A stretch of 64,000 nucleotides of DNA, from contig OX104127.1 in assembly GCA_944470555.2 (NCBI GenBank), positions 45,498,934-45,562,933 on the forward strand. The letters are read 5' to 3'. The stretch comes from Heterobilharzia americana. Lineage: Eukaryota > Platyhelminthes > Trematoda > Strigeidida > Schistosomatidae. Each line of letters starts with the position of its first letter. Within the stretch, counting starts at the first letter, position 1. The notes beneath the pieces were generated by a model. The model saw nothing but the letters and a program-made list of their open reading frames with translations. It was not told the origin of the DNA and ran no database searches. Positions 32,705 through 43,569 of this stretch are shown in pieces. The position numbers were made by a program, and so were the translations under genes.

Positions 32705-34275
32705 TGACTGGATATAAGATTCTGCATTGTTCATCACATAAAAACTGTCTTCATTGTATCACCAAATGAATCACATAAGACTAATAAGTCTAATGACATC
32801 TGAAGCAAAACAAGACGTTTCTGATGCTAATCAGTTCACTAGAAAACAGGACATGCCATATTATGAGTGCATCAGGTTTGATAACCTCATTCACTCAGGT
32901 CACACTGGTTTGAAGGATAATTTGGTAGCTTTATGGCCACTTCGTCCCGCTGTGGGGCATGAGTGAGTATTTTCGAGTTTTTCTAAACAATAACAAAACG
33001 GTTGTTTGGGGCATTACAACTTGAAGATTTGTTTAGCACTAAAATTGCTGGAAACTCTTGAATTCAGTAGTTTATAGAAAGTGCTCACTACTGTTTGAAA
33101 AGATCTGAGTGACTGCCGAAAGAAGTTTGGTCTTCATTGACAATGCGACGTGTAAATTATACCTATACATAATACTTGACTGATGAGAAAATCAAATCCA
33201 AGTTTCTACCCAATCCGATATACCTCACATTCAAAAGAGTTGGACTAGTTTGGAAAATGGTCTTTCAGATGTTAGACATCTAAAAGGAGAAGTTGAAAGC
33301 TAAGGACGCTTCTCTGTGTTCATCAGATATTCAAAAGACAAAACCAGTTTCATGTTCACAGTGCTGAGTTGAGACTAACGTAGAATCATAAGACTTCTTC
33401 ATATAGCCTAACTGCGTGAAGATTATGAAACGGCTGTATGGGATATAATTCGTTGTTGAAGAATCTTTCATTTCAGTATCATACAAAATCTCCCTTAGAA
33501 AATGTCTCTCTAAGCCAGTCAAAAACCTTTATCTACCGGATAATTCGTTCTATCATCCATCGTATCCTTTGTGTACAACACCTGTGATTGGTCCAATTTT
33601 TAAATGTGTAGGTGGATTCATGCTTAAAAGAGGTGATAAAAAATATTAGCATTTCTGATTGGTTGATTAGTTTACTTCTGAAGGAACTTTTTTCCTCTAA
33701 TCCGGAAATAAATGTTCTGTCTACTTTGCTAATATAGAAATTTAGCAATGTGAATGTAAGTGCCGCCATCATTGATTTATGATTGGTTGAAAGCAAAAAG
33801 CAATATTTACTAGGATGACAAAATGAGACGAAAACATGATAGATAATAGGGATTTAATCTTCCCCCCAAAAGAATAAAGTGGAAAATATCTGGGAATAAG
33901 CTAATACTTCTTTTTTTTTTAAATGGTTATTCCTCATTTATTGGATTTTATTGCACGAAATTTATCTGATGACATATACATTTTGGTGAGTTAGTTGAAC
34001 TTAAAAGTATGCGTATATTTTTTAAATCAGTGAATGAATCGGTCATTATTTCCGATAATTATATTTTATCGTGTCACTTCATAATCCATTTGGGTTTGGG
34101 AAACTTTTTTTTAAAAACGCATGTCTTATGACAGTCACACAGAAAAATATATCGATAAACAAAGGATCACATCACTTTCTTGCTTTTGTCGACAATTCTC
34201 TGACAGAAGAAACGGTTGAAGGCAATAGAAAGTCGAGTAACTTCTATACACTTCTCGTCTCAACTAGAATCGAAT
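32705..34275. other. Gene-free stretch
   Basis: I see no gene. The frames at 32754-32966, 33331-33522, 33533-33796 and 34071-34277 have no family resemblance or splice context. Two GATTGG-type motifs near 33590 and 33660 resemble Merlin flank sequence, but this is weak. Confidence 0.4.
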
Positions 34276-34279
34276 AAAA

Positions 34280-34430
34280 AGTTAAATCCACTGAGCCGTC
34301 ATGTATACATTCGTGCAGTCGGCAGGAACAGTTGGATGACGGATAACAATGCCACTTGAATGTTGAAACCTCAGTAGGTGGGATGGCCTCAAACCAATGA
34401 CTCCTCGACTGGAAGTCGAATGAATATATC
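34280..34430 (-). mobile_element. tRNA-like repeat fragment
   Basis: A B-box-like minus-strand segment (TCATTGGTTTGAGGCC) and CGACTTCCAGTCGAGGAG hint at a decayed tRNA-derived repeat. Low certainty. Confidence 0.35.
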
Positions 34431-34434
34431 AATG

Positions 34435-36650
34435 CATCGTCATCTCCGGTCTTTTCAAAGTGAGTAACTTGAAAAACTCTATGATCTCAATAAATAATGT
34501 CGGACTAAACTGGAAAGTTTCGGTAAGTTATCAAAGTGTACACTGATATAGGTGAATATGAAGTTGATAGTCTGCTAATGTCATCTCAGACGTTGTATAT
34601 AACCTGATAATATCAAATGTTATTGTATTGCACAAGAGATGTGTAATCCAGTAAGAAAATGAAGGTAACAATGTGTCCACAACTTGAGCTTCAAATCCAT
34701 TCTCGTCTTTTCATGTCATATGACTAAAGAAAAGAAAGGGTGACTTTATTGTTAGCTTTTTGCGAGAGCTCTTGGGGAGGGGGTCCTTAGCTGTCATTCG
34801 ATTATTAGGAGGAATTTCATACAAAGTCACTGAGTTGAGCTATATTTTCTACTACCTCTTTCAATAAGTAGATATCATTAGCCTCAGTGTGCAGTTATGC
34901 ATAGTTTTACCACAATCAACAAGTATACGTATATATATATCCAGCCCTTAGATAGTACAGCTGAATTAGTATTGTACAAAACAAAGAAATAGTATAAACA
35001 ATGAGTGATTCCTAGGATCAATTTGGTTACTGCTGAAATAATCAATTAGCTTTATTTATTTCGATTGGAAAGGTAGTTTTTTCATTAAAAAATTGAAGGC
35101 GTCATTGGTTATTTTATCAGTTGCTGGGGGAGGGGGCGTGTCGCCAAAGTTTAAATGACTATGTCATTTTTCATTTCTTTAACTAAGAAAAGTTTTATTC
35201 ATGAAACAACTGATGACTAAGAGTATACTGTTTCTCAACTTCAGTACCAATCGGAATTACAATAGAGATTTTTACTTTCCATGAGTTAATCTCATTTTTT
35301 ACCAATTTTTTCAACACTTCGGACTGTGACTCTTTGGTGTAGGTAGTTAGCCTCCAACATGTGGGTCGTGAGTTCGAAACCAGCTCCTCGTACCAAGGTT
35401 AGGGAGAATAAGTAACATCATGAGGCTTCAAAGAACAGGTATGGCTTCTCGTCTACCACACAAACTTGTTGGTAGTTGCTGAGTGTATCTCGATACATTC
35501 TAAAAAGAAATCCAAACAACTGCGATTTTTTAAAATCAAGTTACTGTCAAGTTAGTGCATTTATTACGTGTTATATCACCTTGTGTATTAAATTAACTAA
35601 TCGTTTTGTCGTAGTTAATTTCGTATCACAAATGATTGAATATCAAGTAGACGTTTCATTTTATGGCCCAGTCGAATCAACTAATTACACAGTATTAGAA
35701 GATAGAGCTTATTAATAACTTTATTGTTCTAACTCTCTCATAGTATTCTTACTTTCACTGTAAACATACCCGAAGAGTAAATACTTACGTCTTCACTACT
35801 ACATTTGCTGCAGAGTGTAAACAACTTATTATTTAGTTGTTTCAACTGGGGTTTGAAGTAATTCTTGGAGGGTTGAGGTCTTAAAGAGGACATATTGTGT
35901 TCTGCTCGACACTAAAAATATTGTAATCTGTTTGTTCAAAGGATCTCCCAGTGGGCTAGGACATTTTTGTTACTCAACTGCTCTCCAGCATATTCAGAGA
36001 TGAAACATTTACAACTGAAAGACGATTTAGTTGACAAATTAAAGCTACCTATTATGAAGATATTCACAGACAATCAACTTGTTGACAAGTTAACAAAATA
36101 TGATTAGCTAAGCATTATTCTCATTCTCATATCTCTCTGTAGAGCATGCCTGCAGACTGATGGAACAATTTATAAATTGTCTTTTGTGTAGTCACCCTTC
36201 ACAGTCGAGTACTTTTCTCTCATAACAAGGCTGAAGTTAGAAAGTATCATTCAACTACAACAAATTACTATAATTTGATACAGAGGCCCCCACAAATTGG
36301 CGAAATTTCACTGAGTACATCATTAAGACTCTGTAAGGTAAATTTATCCGAGTAAATCAATGATCAGTTCAGATTCAAAAGTGTTACACGACTATCGGTA
36401 ACCGCATGTCAATATTCTCCGGTGAGCAATATCCCTTTATTAGTTTGGGTTATTTTTTAACTAGTATACCACTGAAGTTCCTGTCGTATTTCACACAGGA
36501 CTCTCTGTTGCTGGATGAAATCTTTCCTGATTACAAAACCACCGAGAAGTTACATATGTATTTCTACTACATCACTACTAAGTGACTTTTATTCAACTGA
36601 AGTCATGATGGATGAACTTCAGAGGAGTGTTGCACAAACAAACAACTATG
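34435..36650. other. Gene-free stretch
   Basis: A 79-codon plus-strand frame at 35476-35715 is unrecognised and ends without a splice donor. A tRNA-like trace (GTCGTGAGTTCGAAACC at about 35366) may be a repeat relic. Nothing else seen. Confidence 0.4.
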
Positions 36651-36655
36651 AAACT

Positions 36656-36795
36656 GATACTTGGTGATGACTGAAGGTGAGAAGTACAATTTGAACCTCA
36701 CCCGGATTCGAACCAGTGACCACAGGGTTCCCAGCTGGGTGCTCTACCAACTGACCTGCGAGGTCCATTTCACCTTCAGTCATCACCGAGTATCA
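36656..36795 (-). mobile_element. tRNA-like SINE (family 4) bounded by inverted repeats
   Basis: The tRNA-like core on the minus strand (AGGTCAGTTGGTAGAGCACC; B box CTGGTTCGAATCC) lies between two 27-base inverted repeats. These are 36656-36682 (GATACTTGGTGATGACTGAAGG...) and 36769-36795, with one or two mismatches. Beyond the right repeat comes the usual family tail in plus orientation. Confidence 0.8.
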
Positions 36796-37170
36796 ATGCC
36801 AGCCTATCAAATCATGGCTGTCTCACATAGTCAGTATGATAACCATAAAACTGTTAACAATGGAAAAAAATGTTTAACTGTTAACAGTCGGATACTACTA
36901 ATTTAGGTAGATGCAAATAGAATCGAAGTAACTGAATCAAAACTCATTAAATCTTGAATACTCAGCTTTCTACCATGATTCTGACTGAAGACACCATTGA
37001 AAGTCTTCTTATGATTAAAACTGTTTCCCGGGTGTATGCAACTTTATCGAAAAGAAGTTGTTCAAAATTTATGAACAAAATGCTTAAAATGATTTCCTAA
37101 TCACTGGTCTAAGTCTAAACTTTCAACTTCGCTGTAGGTGGCCATGGGTTCAAATAATGCTCTACTAACT

Positions 37171-37182
37171 ACAGAGTGGACA
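37171..37182. repeat. 12-base target-site duplication, left copy
   Basis: ACAGAGTGGACA, repeated exactly at 37433-37444, flanks the fold-back SINE insertion. Confidence 0.8.
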
Positions 37183-37432
37183 TTTCAAGTTGTTATTCAT
37201 CGAAGACTGATATCAGTTGGAGAAACAAAGGAAACCTGGGAGCACTGGACAGCTGTTTCGTCCTAGTATGGGACTCCTCAGCAGTGCGCACCCACGACCC
37301 CACCAGCAGTCCCATACTAGGACGAAACAGCTGTCCAGTGCTCCCAGGTTTCCTTTGTTCCTCCAACTGATGTCAGTCTTCGATGAATAACAACTTGAAA
37401 TAATTCCAAATCTCCACAACCCCGCAAAATTT
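37183..37432. mobile_element. Fold-back family 2 hammerhead-SINE insertion
   Basis: Two 93-base arms (37183-37275 and 37308-37400) are reverse complements at 91 of 93 positions around a 32-base centre, followed by a 32-base tail ending GCAAAATTT. The left arm is a minus-strand tail plus most of the ribozyme. The right arm is the plus-strand counterpart, lacking CTGAGGA. There is no tRNA-like part. Near-identity of the arms and an exact duplication at both sides indicate a recent insertion. It ends about 118 bases before the LIM exon. Confidence 0.93.
37242..37287 (-). ncRNA. Hammerhead ribozyme, family 2, fully canonical
   Basis: On the minus strand stem I GCACTG/CAGTGC pairs 6 of 6. CTGAGGA (plus 37275-37281) fits CUGANGA. 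Stem II GTCC/GGAC pairs 4 of 4 around CATACTA. GAAA is at plus 37256-37259. Stem III is A-C-AGCT-G-T, and the cleavage triplet is GTC with the predicted cut between plus bases 37248 and 37247. It is the only ribozyme in the window in which every core base and all three stems fit. It lies on the strand opposite to the LIM exon. Confidence 0.8.
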
Positions 37433-37444
37433 ACAGAGTGGACA
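37433..37444. repeat. 12-base target-site duplication, right copy
   Basis: ACAGAGTGGACA, identical to 37171-37182. Confidence 0.8.
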
Positions 37445-37550
37445 GTCTGACAGTTATCAGCATATTATTTTTGTTTGGATGCAGTAAGTAGTGAGCGTCT
37501 ATTTTTCACAATATTGTTTTAATCACTTACTTTATGTTTCTTTCTACTAG

Positions 37551-38292
37551 TGACTAGCAGAAACATTCACATTATGATGACCACAGAATATACAAAGTTA
37601 GAATCATCCATTCCTTCTCAGCCTAATTCATCCACCGACATGTTCACATGCGATCAACAGAACAGTGTAATAGACACTTCTGTGTCTTGTGTATACTCAA
37701 ATGCCTTATTTAAAAATTTCCCACTTACTACTACTGGTTATTCAATGTCATTGGCTTCAACAATAACAACAGCTCCTCCTCCGCCTCCACCATCACCACC
37801 ATCTCTTCCATCAGCACCGTCAGCAACATCCTTTACAATAGGTCAACGGCTGTCGAAGATAAGTGTGAGTCCTGACGAAACAATACAGGATGCCAGAATT
37901 AAACTGCATTCACAGAACCCTCATCCCAGTGAATATGAATCATTGTCAATATCGTTATTGTTCCCACCGGAACAGTTAATAACGGAGGTAACTCCTTCAA
38001 GAACTACCTCTCTTAGTACAACCACCACCTTGGAAATGATCAGCTCAAATAATTCTATTCGATCAGTTACAAGGAAACAAATAAAAAACTATCAAAATGT
38101 TAATGGTGGATCTAATAAAAATTGTACTGGATGTAATCAGCCTATAATTGACAAATTGTATCTTGGATTATCTGATGGACAATTATGGCATGTGAACTGT
38201 TTAAACTGTCATATGTGTGGAAAGTGTTTAAATGAAGAGATAAGTTGTTTTAATCGATGTGGAAAAATTTACTGTCGAGAAGATTATGAACA
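37551..38292 (+). CDS. LIM-domain exon, probable LIM-homeobox transcription factor (partial gene)
   Basis: A pyrimidine-rich TTTCTTTCTACTAG at 37537-37550 is a good 3' splice site, and GTAAGT at 38293-38298 a good donor, leaving the exon in phase 2 (last bases CA). The apparent stop at 38294 is intronic. Coding may begin at the ATG at 37574 or upstream in another exon. Residues counted from 37550: Ser/Thr-rich N-terminus, a proline run (about 75-90), a Ser/Thr-rich stretch (about 150-170), then one LIM domain at 192-245. Its zinc ligands are C192, C195, H214, C217, C220, C223, C242 and D245. The final Asp and the motif YCREDY fit the first LIM domain of LIM-homeobox proteins; the Lhx2/9/apterous or Lhx6/8 groups look nearest to me. 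The second LIM and the homeodomain would lie in exons not found here. Expected role: nuclear transcription regulator. Confidence 0.88.
38123..38284 (+). other. LIM zinc-binding domain (first LIM type)
   Basis: Spacing C-x2-C-x18-H-x2-C-x2-C-x2-C-x18-C-x2-D, complete within one exon. All eight ligands are present, so two zinc ions should be bound. Confidence 0.93.
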
Positions 38293-38509
38293 GTAAGTTA
38301 TTCGATTATTTAATCGAATTATGCTATTGTACTATTTATTAGTAAAATTAAGTAGTTTGGTGCAATGTGTAAAGTTGATCAACTTATCTATAATATTTAC
38401 AACTTGACCTGCTGAATAATGTTCAGCAAAACAATATAGTTTTCTGTCACATCTGTAGATTAACTAAAGTGGCGGTGTTATTTAGAGGATTTCAGTAGTT
38501 TATTATTGC

Positions 38510-38592
38510 CTGTATCATCCCATCGTTGATCGGACAGAACTGATTGATCTCTATTGGCAATATGGGCTCCTACGCAGTTGCCTCGGTAATGT
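38510..38592 (-). mobile_element. Smα-like SINE head fragment
   Basis: Minus-strand head (CCGAGGCAACTGCGTAGGAG, CAGTTCTGTCCGATCAACG). The tRNA-like and ribozyme parts of this copy are missing. It lies 218 bases downstream of the LIM exon donor. Confidence 0.75.
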
Positions 38593-38619
38593 CTGTCGTT
38601 TCAGTTTTGATATTAATAA

Positions 38620-38735
38620 CGGATAGTGGCTGGCAGTGAAATCCATGAAGCATACTTCGTCCTAATTGGGACTCGCCAGCTGGGTGTGCCTGCTTTCCAC
38701 TGATCTATGATGCTCCCATTAAGATTATATCTGTC
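38620..38735 (-). mobile_element. Smα-like SINE ribozyme fragment
   Basis: The minus strand keeps CCCAGCTGGCGAGTCC, AATTAGGACGAAG and TTCATGGATTTCAC. The core has CTGGCGA and GAAG, both inactivating. Confidence 0.8.
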
Positions 38736-38739
38736 GCAA

Positions 38740-38905
38740 AAAAAGCGGCTATTGTAATTTAGTGGTCTAAAGTGGTCGACCGTGAGTTCGAGTCTGAATG
38801 GAAACAATATCGCTGACTCGGAGGTAGGCACATCCAGCTGGTGAGCTCCAAATAGGACGGAACCCACACCGTCGATTCCATTGGCAGTTTTCCTCTATCG
38901 CCATC
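38740..38905 (+). mobile_element. Smα-like SINE, tRNA + ribozyme
   Basis: A box (TAGTGGTCTAAAGTGG), B box (GTGAGTTCGAGTCTG), then CATCCAGCTGGTGAGCTCC and GGACGGAACC. The core is mutated at two places. Head-to-head with the minus-strand fragment just before it. Confidence 0.8.
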
Positions 38906-38909
38906 AAGT

Positions 38910-39325
38910 TTTGAGAATGTCTAGTCATGTGATCGCATATTCACCCTAACACTAAACAAGTAATCACGAACAGTAGTGAGATAAATGAAACCTTTTGGCC
39001 ACAACAATGACGGAATCTATGTGAAACGTTATGGTTACTGACAAAACTTGATCTATAGTGGAATTTTTATGCAAATGAATGTCGCTCACAAAATGCAGCT
39101 AAGATTGTTAGTTGAATGAAAGGTAAAAATCTTCAAAAAAGAGAATAATTCCCCTCAACTCATTGACTAAAGGTTGATATAACTTAAAGTCAGTTCAGAC
39201 TTTCCAATGATCAGTATCTATGTTTCTTCATGACGATGGAACCAAAAGCTTACAAGATACTCCCATGATGATATCGACCTTTGAAGTGATTATTTATTAA
39301 TACTTATAAATTCCTGTTGTTATTT
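38910..39325. other. No recognised feature
   Basis: Intron-like AT-rich sequence downstream of the LIM exon. Confidence 0.4.
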
Positions 39326-39329
39326 TGCA

Positions 39330-39385
39330 TCGAGTTAACCAATCACTGTTGGCATATGGGTTCCCTTGTGGATACCTTGATATTA
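39330..39385 (-). mobile_element. Smα-like SINE head fragment
   Basis: The plus strand reads TTGGCATATGGGTTCCCTTG then GGATACCTTGATATT, the complement of the family head. Confidence 0.65.
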
Positions 39386-39835
39386 CTTTAAGAGTCACCA
39401 CTTTTGCATACGAGTTATGCATTCATGTTTCGACCCAATTTAGCATTCATTACTAGTATTGCTTTGGTGCCGGAAACATTTAGTGGTTGTAGTACGGTCC
39501 AAACCAGTCACTCCATAGTTGACAATTGACTGACTAATAAAACATACTGAGCCATAACCTCAACCTTGAAATATGAAGTCATTGTTATTGATATCTTCTC
39601 AGATTCTATTGTTTATTCTCATGGAATTATATGAAGTAATTGGAATATAATTTGACAGTGTCAGTTCAGCAGTATCATTAGGTTATTAGATAACAAACCC
39701 TTTCTGTTTGGTAAACTCATTGAAAAGTACAGACCAAAGAATAAAATTCATTCAGCTTCATGGTGCATTCCGGCTAGATTTTACAACTTTAGACTCATCT
39801 CAGGTTGGTCACCATCTTCAATGAAAATTATTTAT

Positions 39836-40200
39836 AGTTGGTATCCATCATGAACTGACATCTGTTGGAAGAACATTGGAAACCTGGGAACACTAGACAG
39901 CTGTTTCATTCTATTGTGGGACTCCTCAGCAGTGCGCACCCATGACCTCCCTTCAGAGATGGAGCCTAGAACCTTCAAGTTCCGTGGCCAGCACGTTACC
40001 ATTCAGCCACTGTGTCGGAATCCAATGGTCCATATTTCCATCCCTAGTGGGGTCATGTGTGCGCATGGCTGAAGAGTCCCATACCAGAAAGAAACGGCTA
40101 TCCAGTACTCCTAGGTTTCCAATGTTCCTCGAAGTGATGTCAGTCCATGATGAATACCAACTAGAAAAATCACTAAATCCCCACAAACCCCCAAATTAAA
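39836..40200. mobile_element. Fold-back family 2 hammerhead-SINE with tRNA-like centre
   Basis: A minus-strand tail-ribozyme-tRNA unit (39836 to about 40040; A box GTGGCTGAATGGTAACGTGC) is followed by a plus-strand ribozyme and tail (about 40050-40200). The left ribozyme (39890-39935, minus) keeps CTGAGGA, GAAAC, AGCT and GTC, and stem I pairs with two G-T wobbles. Its stem II (GTCC/GAAT) is weak. The right one keeps CTGAAGA and GAAAC, but stem II and the cleavage site are damaged. The 3' tail (CCCCACAAACCCCCAAATT) matches that of the 37183 insertion. Confidence 0.82.
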
Positions 40201-40204
40201 AGGA

Positions 40205-41670
40205 AAACTATTTGGTTGGCAAATTTGAAATGAATAAGCAATATCATGATGACTTTTCTTCTGTGAATAGTAATCATCGGGACTTGAAATTTTCAGTTGT
40301 TGTTGAGACATTTTTAATAGTTGACACTTTATTTTAGTGCCACTTATAGTGATTGTCAGTCCTGGGATTCACTACATGCCATTTATACCTCCTATACTGT
40401 CAGCACTTAAATCCATATGCCTATGTGCTAGTGTTATGCCTCTGGAATCTGGAACCCAACATGTATCACATTACAAGGTAATGCCAAATTCCTTCCATTG
40501 AGCAGTGAAGTTCACATAGTCAGTTACATAGTAAATGATGTTCTCAGCATAAATATAAATAACAACACTAATCCCTTGTGGTATTTAGAGAAAATCCAAC
40601 CGATGCATTCCACCAGGAGTGAAACAAATGACTTATACCCTTCTGGTAGACGTCAACAGATAGAATAAAATATTCAATGGTACATAAGTCTATCATATCT
40701 CGTGACTACCAGTAGGTAAGTAAGGAGTTAAGATTTCTACCAATCTTTTTCCCCTGGATTACTTACTTTTTCACTACTAACCGACTCTTAGTATTTTCAT
40801 GTCGAACGATTCATAAGCTACAAAGTAATAATAAACACCAATGTTAATTTTCTCGAGGAGTTTAAGCTTTTTCAACGAAGTATTGTTCTGCACAGAACTC
40901 AGAAGAAATGACTATCTATTTATTCTATTTTCTAGAAACGGCCAACATGGTATAAATGATTTCATCAACAGTCTCTCTACATGTTTATGAGGAGAATATC
41001 CAAGAAGAAACTCTTTGGCTTTGAGGCGTACTTTTTTAACCTAATGACACATATGTGCGTGAAATTTTTACAACATTTTGCTTCTCTCCGCTTAAAACTG
41101 CTAAATTACTCTCGCATAACGCATTACGTAAATTGGCCTGATCATCCGTAGTTACCACTGCCAACTCGCCATTTTCCACCGTTTTGGTTGGATACCATCA
41201 TTCATCTAGGCTTTCTTCTTAAAGTTTATTGATTCCAATAAGCACTTTTGAAAAGACCTATCCTGAACTCAGTCACTCATGAAGTCTTATGGTGACTCTC
41301 ATATATGGTTTTGTGTATACACCTCTAAACAGTTGTAGAATAGGCTGAAACATTTGTCCAATGCTGCCTTGTTCTTAGTACTATCATAGATGATATCGGC
41401 TACTGGAAAAATCTATTCTTAAACTAGTCATTTCCTTACACAACTACTCAGTTTTACGAGATTATGTTATCTTGTTTCACTAGTTAAGATGGGTCACTTT
41501 GTCTTAACGGTTGATTGTAATCATTCTACTTATCAGCTATAAGTCAACTAGTTAAGAAGAAATGGATGCTGTATGCAGTCTAATCTAATTGGTGGCTCCA
41601 GTCATATTATTTCACAGACGCTCAATTCTTGGGGAATAATTATAATTTCTGTAAGTAGTAAATGTTACAT
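40205..41670. other. Gene-free stretch
   Basis: No gene recognised. A faint family 2 relic (GGCTGAAACATTTGTCCAATG) at about 41346 is too weak to annotate separately. Confidence 0.4.
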
Positions 41671-41672
41671 TC

Positions 41673-41862
41673 ATCTTGATGACTTGCAGTGGAATACAGG
41701 ATGTGCGTTTCGTTCTGTTTGGGACTAGTTAACTCGATGTATCTACACCCCAGTGAATGAAGTTGTTCTTATTGAGACTTGTAACCAGTATTCATAACTT
41801 TAAATGCCTAAGAGTTATCCACTAGGCCACTGAAACATGAAAACCGCCACTTCTACCAAAGG
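41673..41862 (-). mobile_element. Smα-like SINE, tRNA + ribozyme, diverged
   Basis: The minus strand has A box (GTGGCCTAGTGGATAACTC), a weak B box (CTGGTTACAAGTC), and a ribozyme with TTAACTA instead of CTGACGA and GAAACGCAC kept. Inactive. Confidence 0.8.
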
Positions 41863-42309
41863 TATCATTTGTTGTCGTATATTGGTACTTGTAATTTCCT
41901 CTTGCTATACAGGGTCAAATTACTCGACCTTACATTCAAATGTTGTCATTATCACAGAAGTCAAGTTTGAGTCATTCATACTGTGTTCTTTACTAGCAGA
42001 TCTGGTCGATTGATTCCTACTGATTGAAATGTTCAGATTTCTACTTATGACTAGAAATACTTATTTTTGCGGCTATCAAAACAGTACAGACACCTACTTA
42101 TCCCAGTCTAGGAACAACAATAAGATTTACTTGTAAGACTATCAAGAAATGGAGTAATCAGTGAGATCATCAACCAAGGCATACTGGTGCACCGAATAAA
42201 GGTGCTAAATAGACAATACTCTTATAAGCTTGCAATGAACAAATTAGAATAAGATGAATCGAAGTTTCAACGTATAGTTAACTGGAGACTGAAGGAAAAT
42301 ATGGACCAG

Positions 42310-42500
42310 GGGTTTTAACCCAGTAGCCTAATGCTGGTGTGCTCACCACAAAACCTGGGATCCTGAGTTGGCCCCCTGGCAGGATCGTGGGTGCGCACCA
42401 CTGAGGAGTCCTGTATTAAAAAGCAATTGTTCAGTGTTCCGAGGTTTTCAGTGGTTCTGCAACTGACGTCACTTCTTGGTGAATACCACCTTGTAGCTGA
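42310..42500 (+). mobile_element. Family 2 hammerhead-SINE
   Basis: Plus strand: A-box region (CCAGTAGCCTAATGCTGGTG), a weak B box, GGGTGCGCACCACTGAGGAGT (CTGAGGA intact), then loss of GAAA (AAAAAGCAATTGTTCAGTG), and a tail. Inactive. Confidence 0.75.
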
Positions 42501-42589
42501 AGACTTACTTGTCATGGACTCTAGAAGGATGAGGAGGGTGGCAAGAAATCTGCGCTTAAGCAATGTCTAAACTGTTCCCGGTCGTGACG

Positions 42590-42705
42590 GACTTGTCAGT
42601 GAGTATTGGTGAGGAGTCTCATAATGGGACGAAACAACTGTCCAGTGTTCCCAGGTTTTCAGTGGCTATTTAAATGACATCGGTCCCCGATGAATTCTAC
42701 CACAA
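42590..42705 (+). mobile_element. Family 2 hammerhead-SINE ribozyme and tail
   Basis: GTGAGGAGTC, GGGACGAAACAACTGTCC and AGTGTTCCC, then the tail. The first core C is G. It follows the copy at 42310 in the same orientation about 90 bases away, a near-tandem arrangement. Confidence 0.75.
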
Positions 42706-42924
42706 TGTTCTATTCACTTTGTTTTATATCAGTGTGTATGATATCGTAAACTTTCATTCTGATGAATTACTGGTCAAATGTTGGCTGCTAATCACATCAG
42801 CGTACACTAGTCGAGTAAGAAATTCCTGTCCAGAATAAGCTGATTCACTAAACTCCGTCTACCATGCGGCAGAGAATATCTTTAAGCTAGGTTCAACAAA
42901 TATAATTAACAAAACATAATAGTT

Positions 42925-43188
42925 TTGGTATTAACGATGGATAGTACCTAACAGTGGAATTCCAGACGCACGTTTCCTCCCATTTAAGTGCCATCAGTTA
43001 GATGTACCCGCCTTCCATACTAAGACTGGGACCAGAAATAGATTGTCAGAACGTTATTCACTAGGCCACCTAGTCCTGATAACCACTTCTTGTGCAACGG
43101 GTATAGTTTATTCGATGTTACTTGTGTTATTCCGTCGCTGACTGTGCCTAATTGATCGGTCTCCATTGGTGTGCGCCCAGGAAATGGA
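42925..43188 (-). mobile_element. Smα-like SINE, nearly full
   Basis: Minus strand: head (TGGAGACCGATCAATTAGGC), spacer, A box (GGTGGCCTAGTGAATAACG), weak B box, and a ribozyme with CTGATGG (last A changed), broken stem II and GAAACGTGCGTC intact. Confidence 0.83.
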
Positions 43189-43189
43189 T

Positions 43190-43224
43190 CAATGATGGGA
43201 TAATACAAGTAGCATCATAAAAGC
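43190..43224 (+). mobile_element. Smα-like SINE head fragment, opposed to the previous copy
   Basis: GATGGGATAATACAAGTAGC, the late head segment on the plus strand, abuts the head of the minus-strand copy. Confidence 0.65.
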
Positions 43225-43424
43225 AAAAGAATTACTTATTTTTTAAAGGAAAGTCTTTGATACTTATTTACAAATGACAGAAGGCGAAACTCATGATGAA
43301 AGTTTCCCCTAGTGATCATCGTACTAATGATCATTTTTGACTGAAGGAAAAGAACAACTTTATAGATACATTGGTTATTATTTGGAGGCCTAGTAGCGCA
43401 TTAAATCTAGTCTTGAAAGAGTGC

Positions 43425-43565
43425 GGGATGACTTGAACAGCTCAGTGGTAAAGTTCCAGAGTTCAACACTGATTGACAACGATTTGAATTTCTGAGGGAA
43501 CATAAGTTTCCTTATGGTTGTAGATAAACTTTGGTAGTGAGTACCAACAAGCAGCCAGACCGTGA
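43425..43565 (+). mobile_element. Family 3 hammerhead-SINE, degraded
   Basis: The A box TGAACAGCTCAGTGGTAAAG is sharp. B box (ACGATTTGAATTTC) follows. The ribozyme region is only traceable (GTGAGTACCAACAAGCAG). Confidence 0.55.
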
Positions 43566-43569
43566 AGAA

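Noticed and set aside
37176..37419. Two similar frames on opposite strands (64 and 68 codons)
   Set aside because: Mirror images caused by the fold-back SINE.
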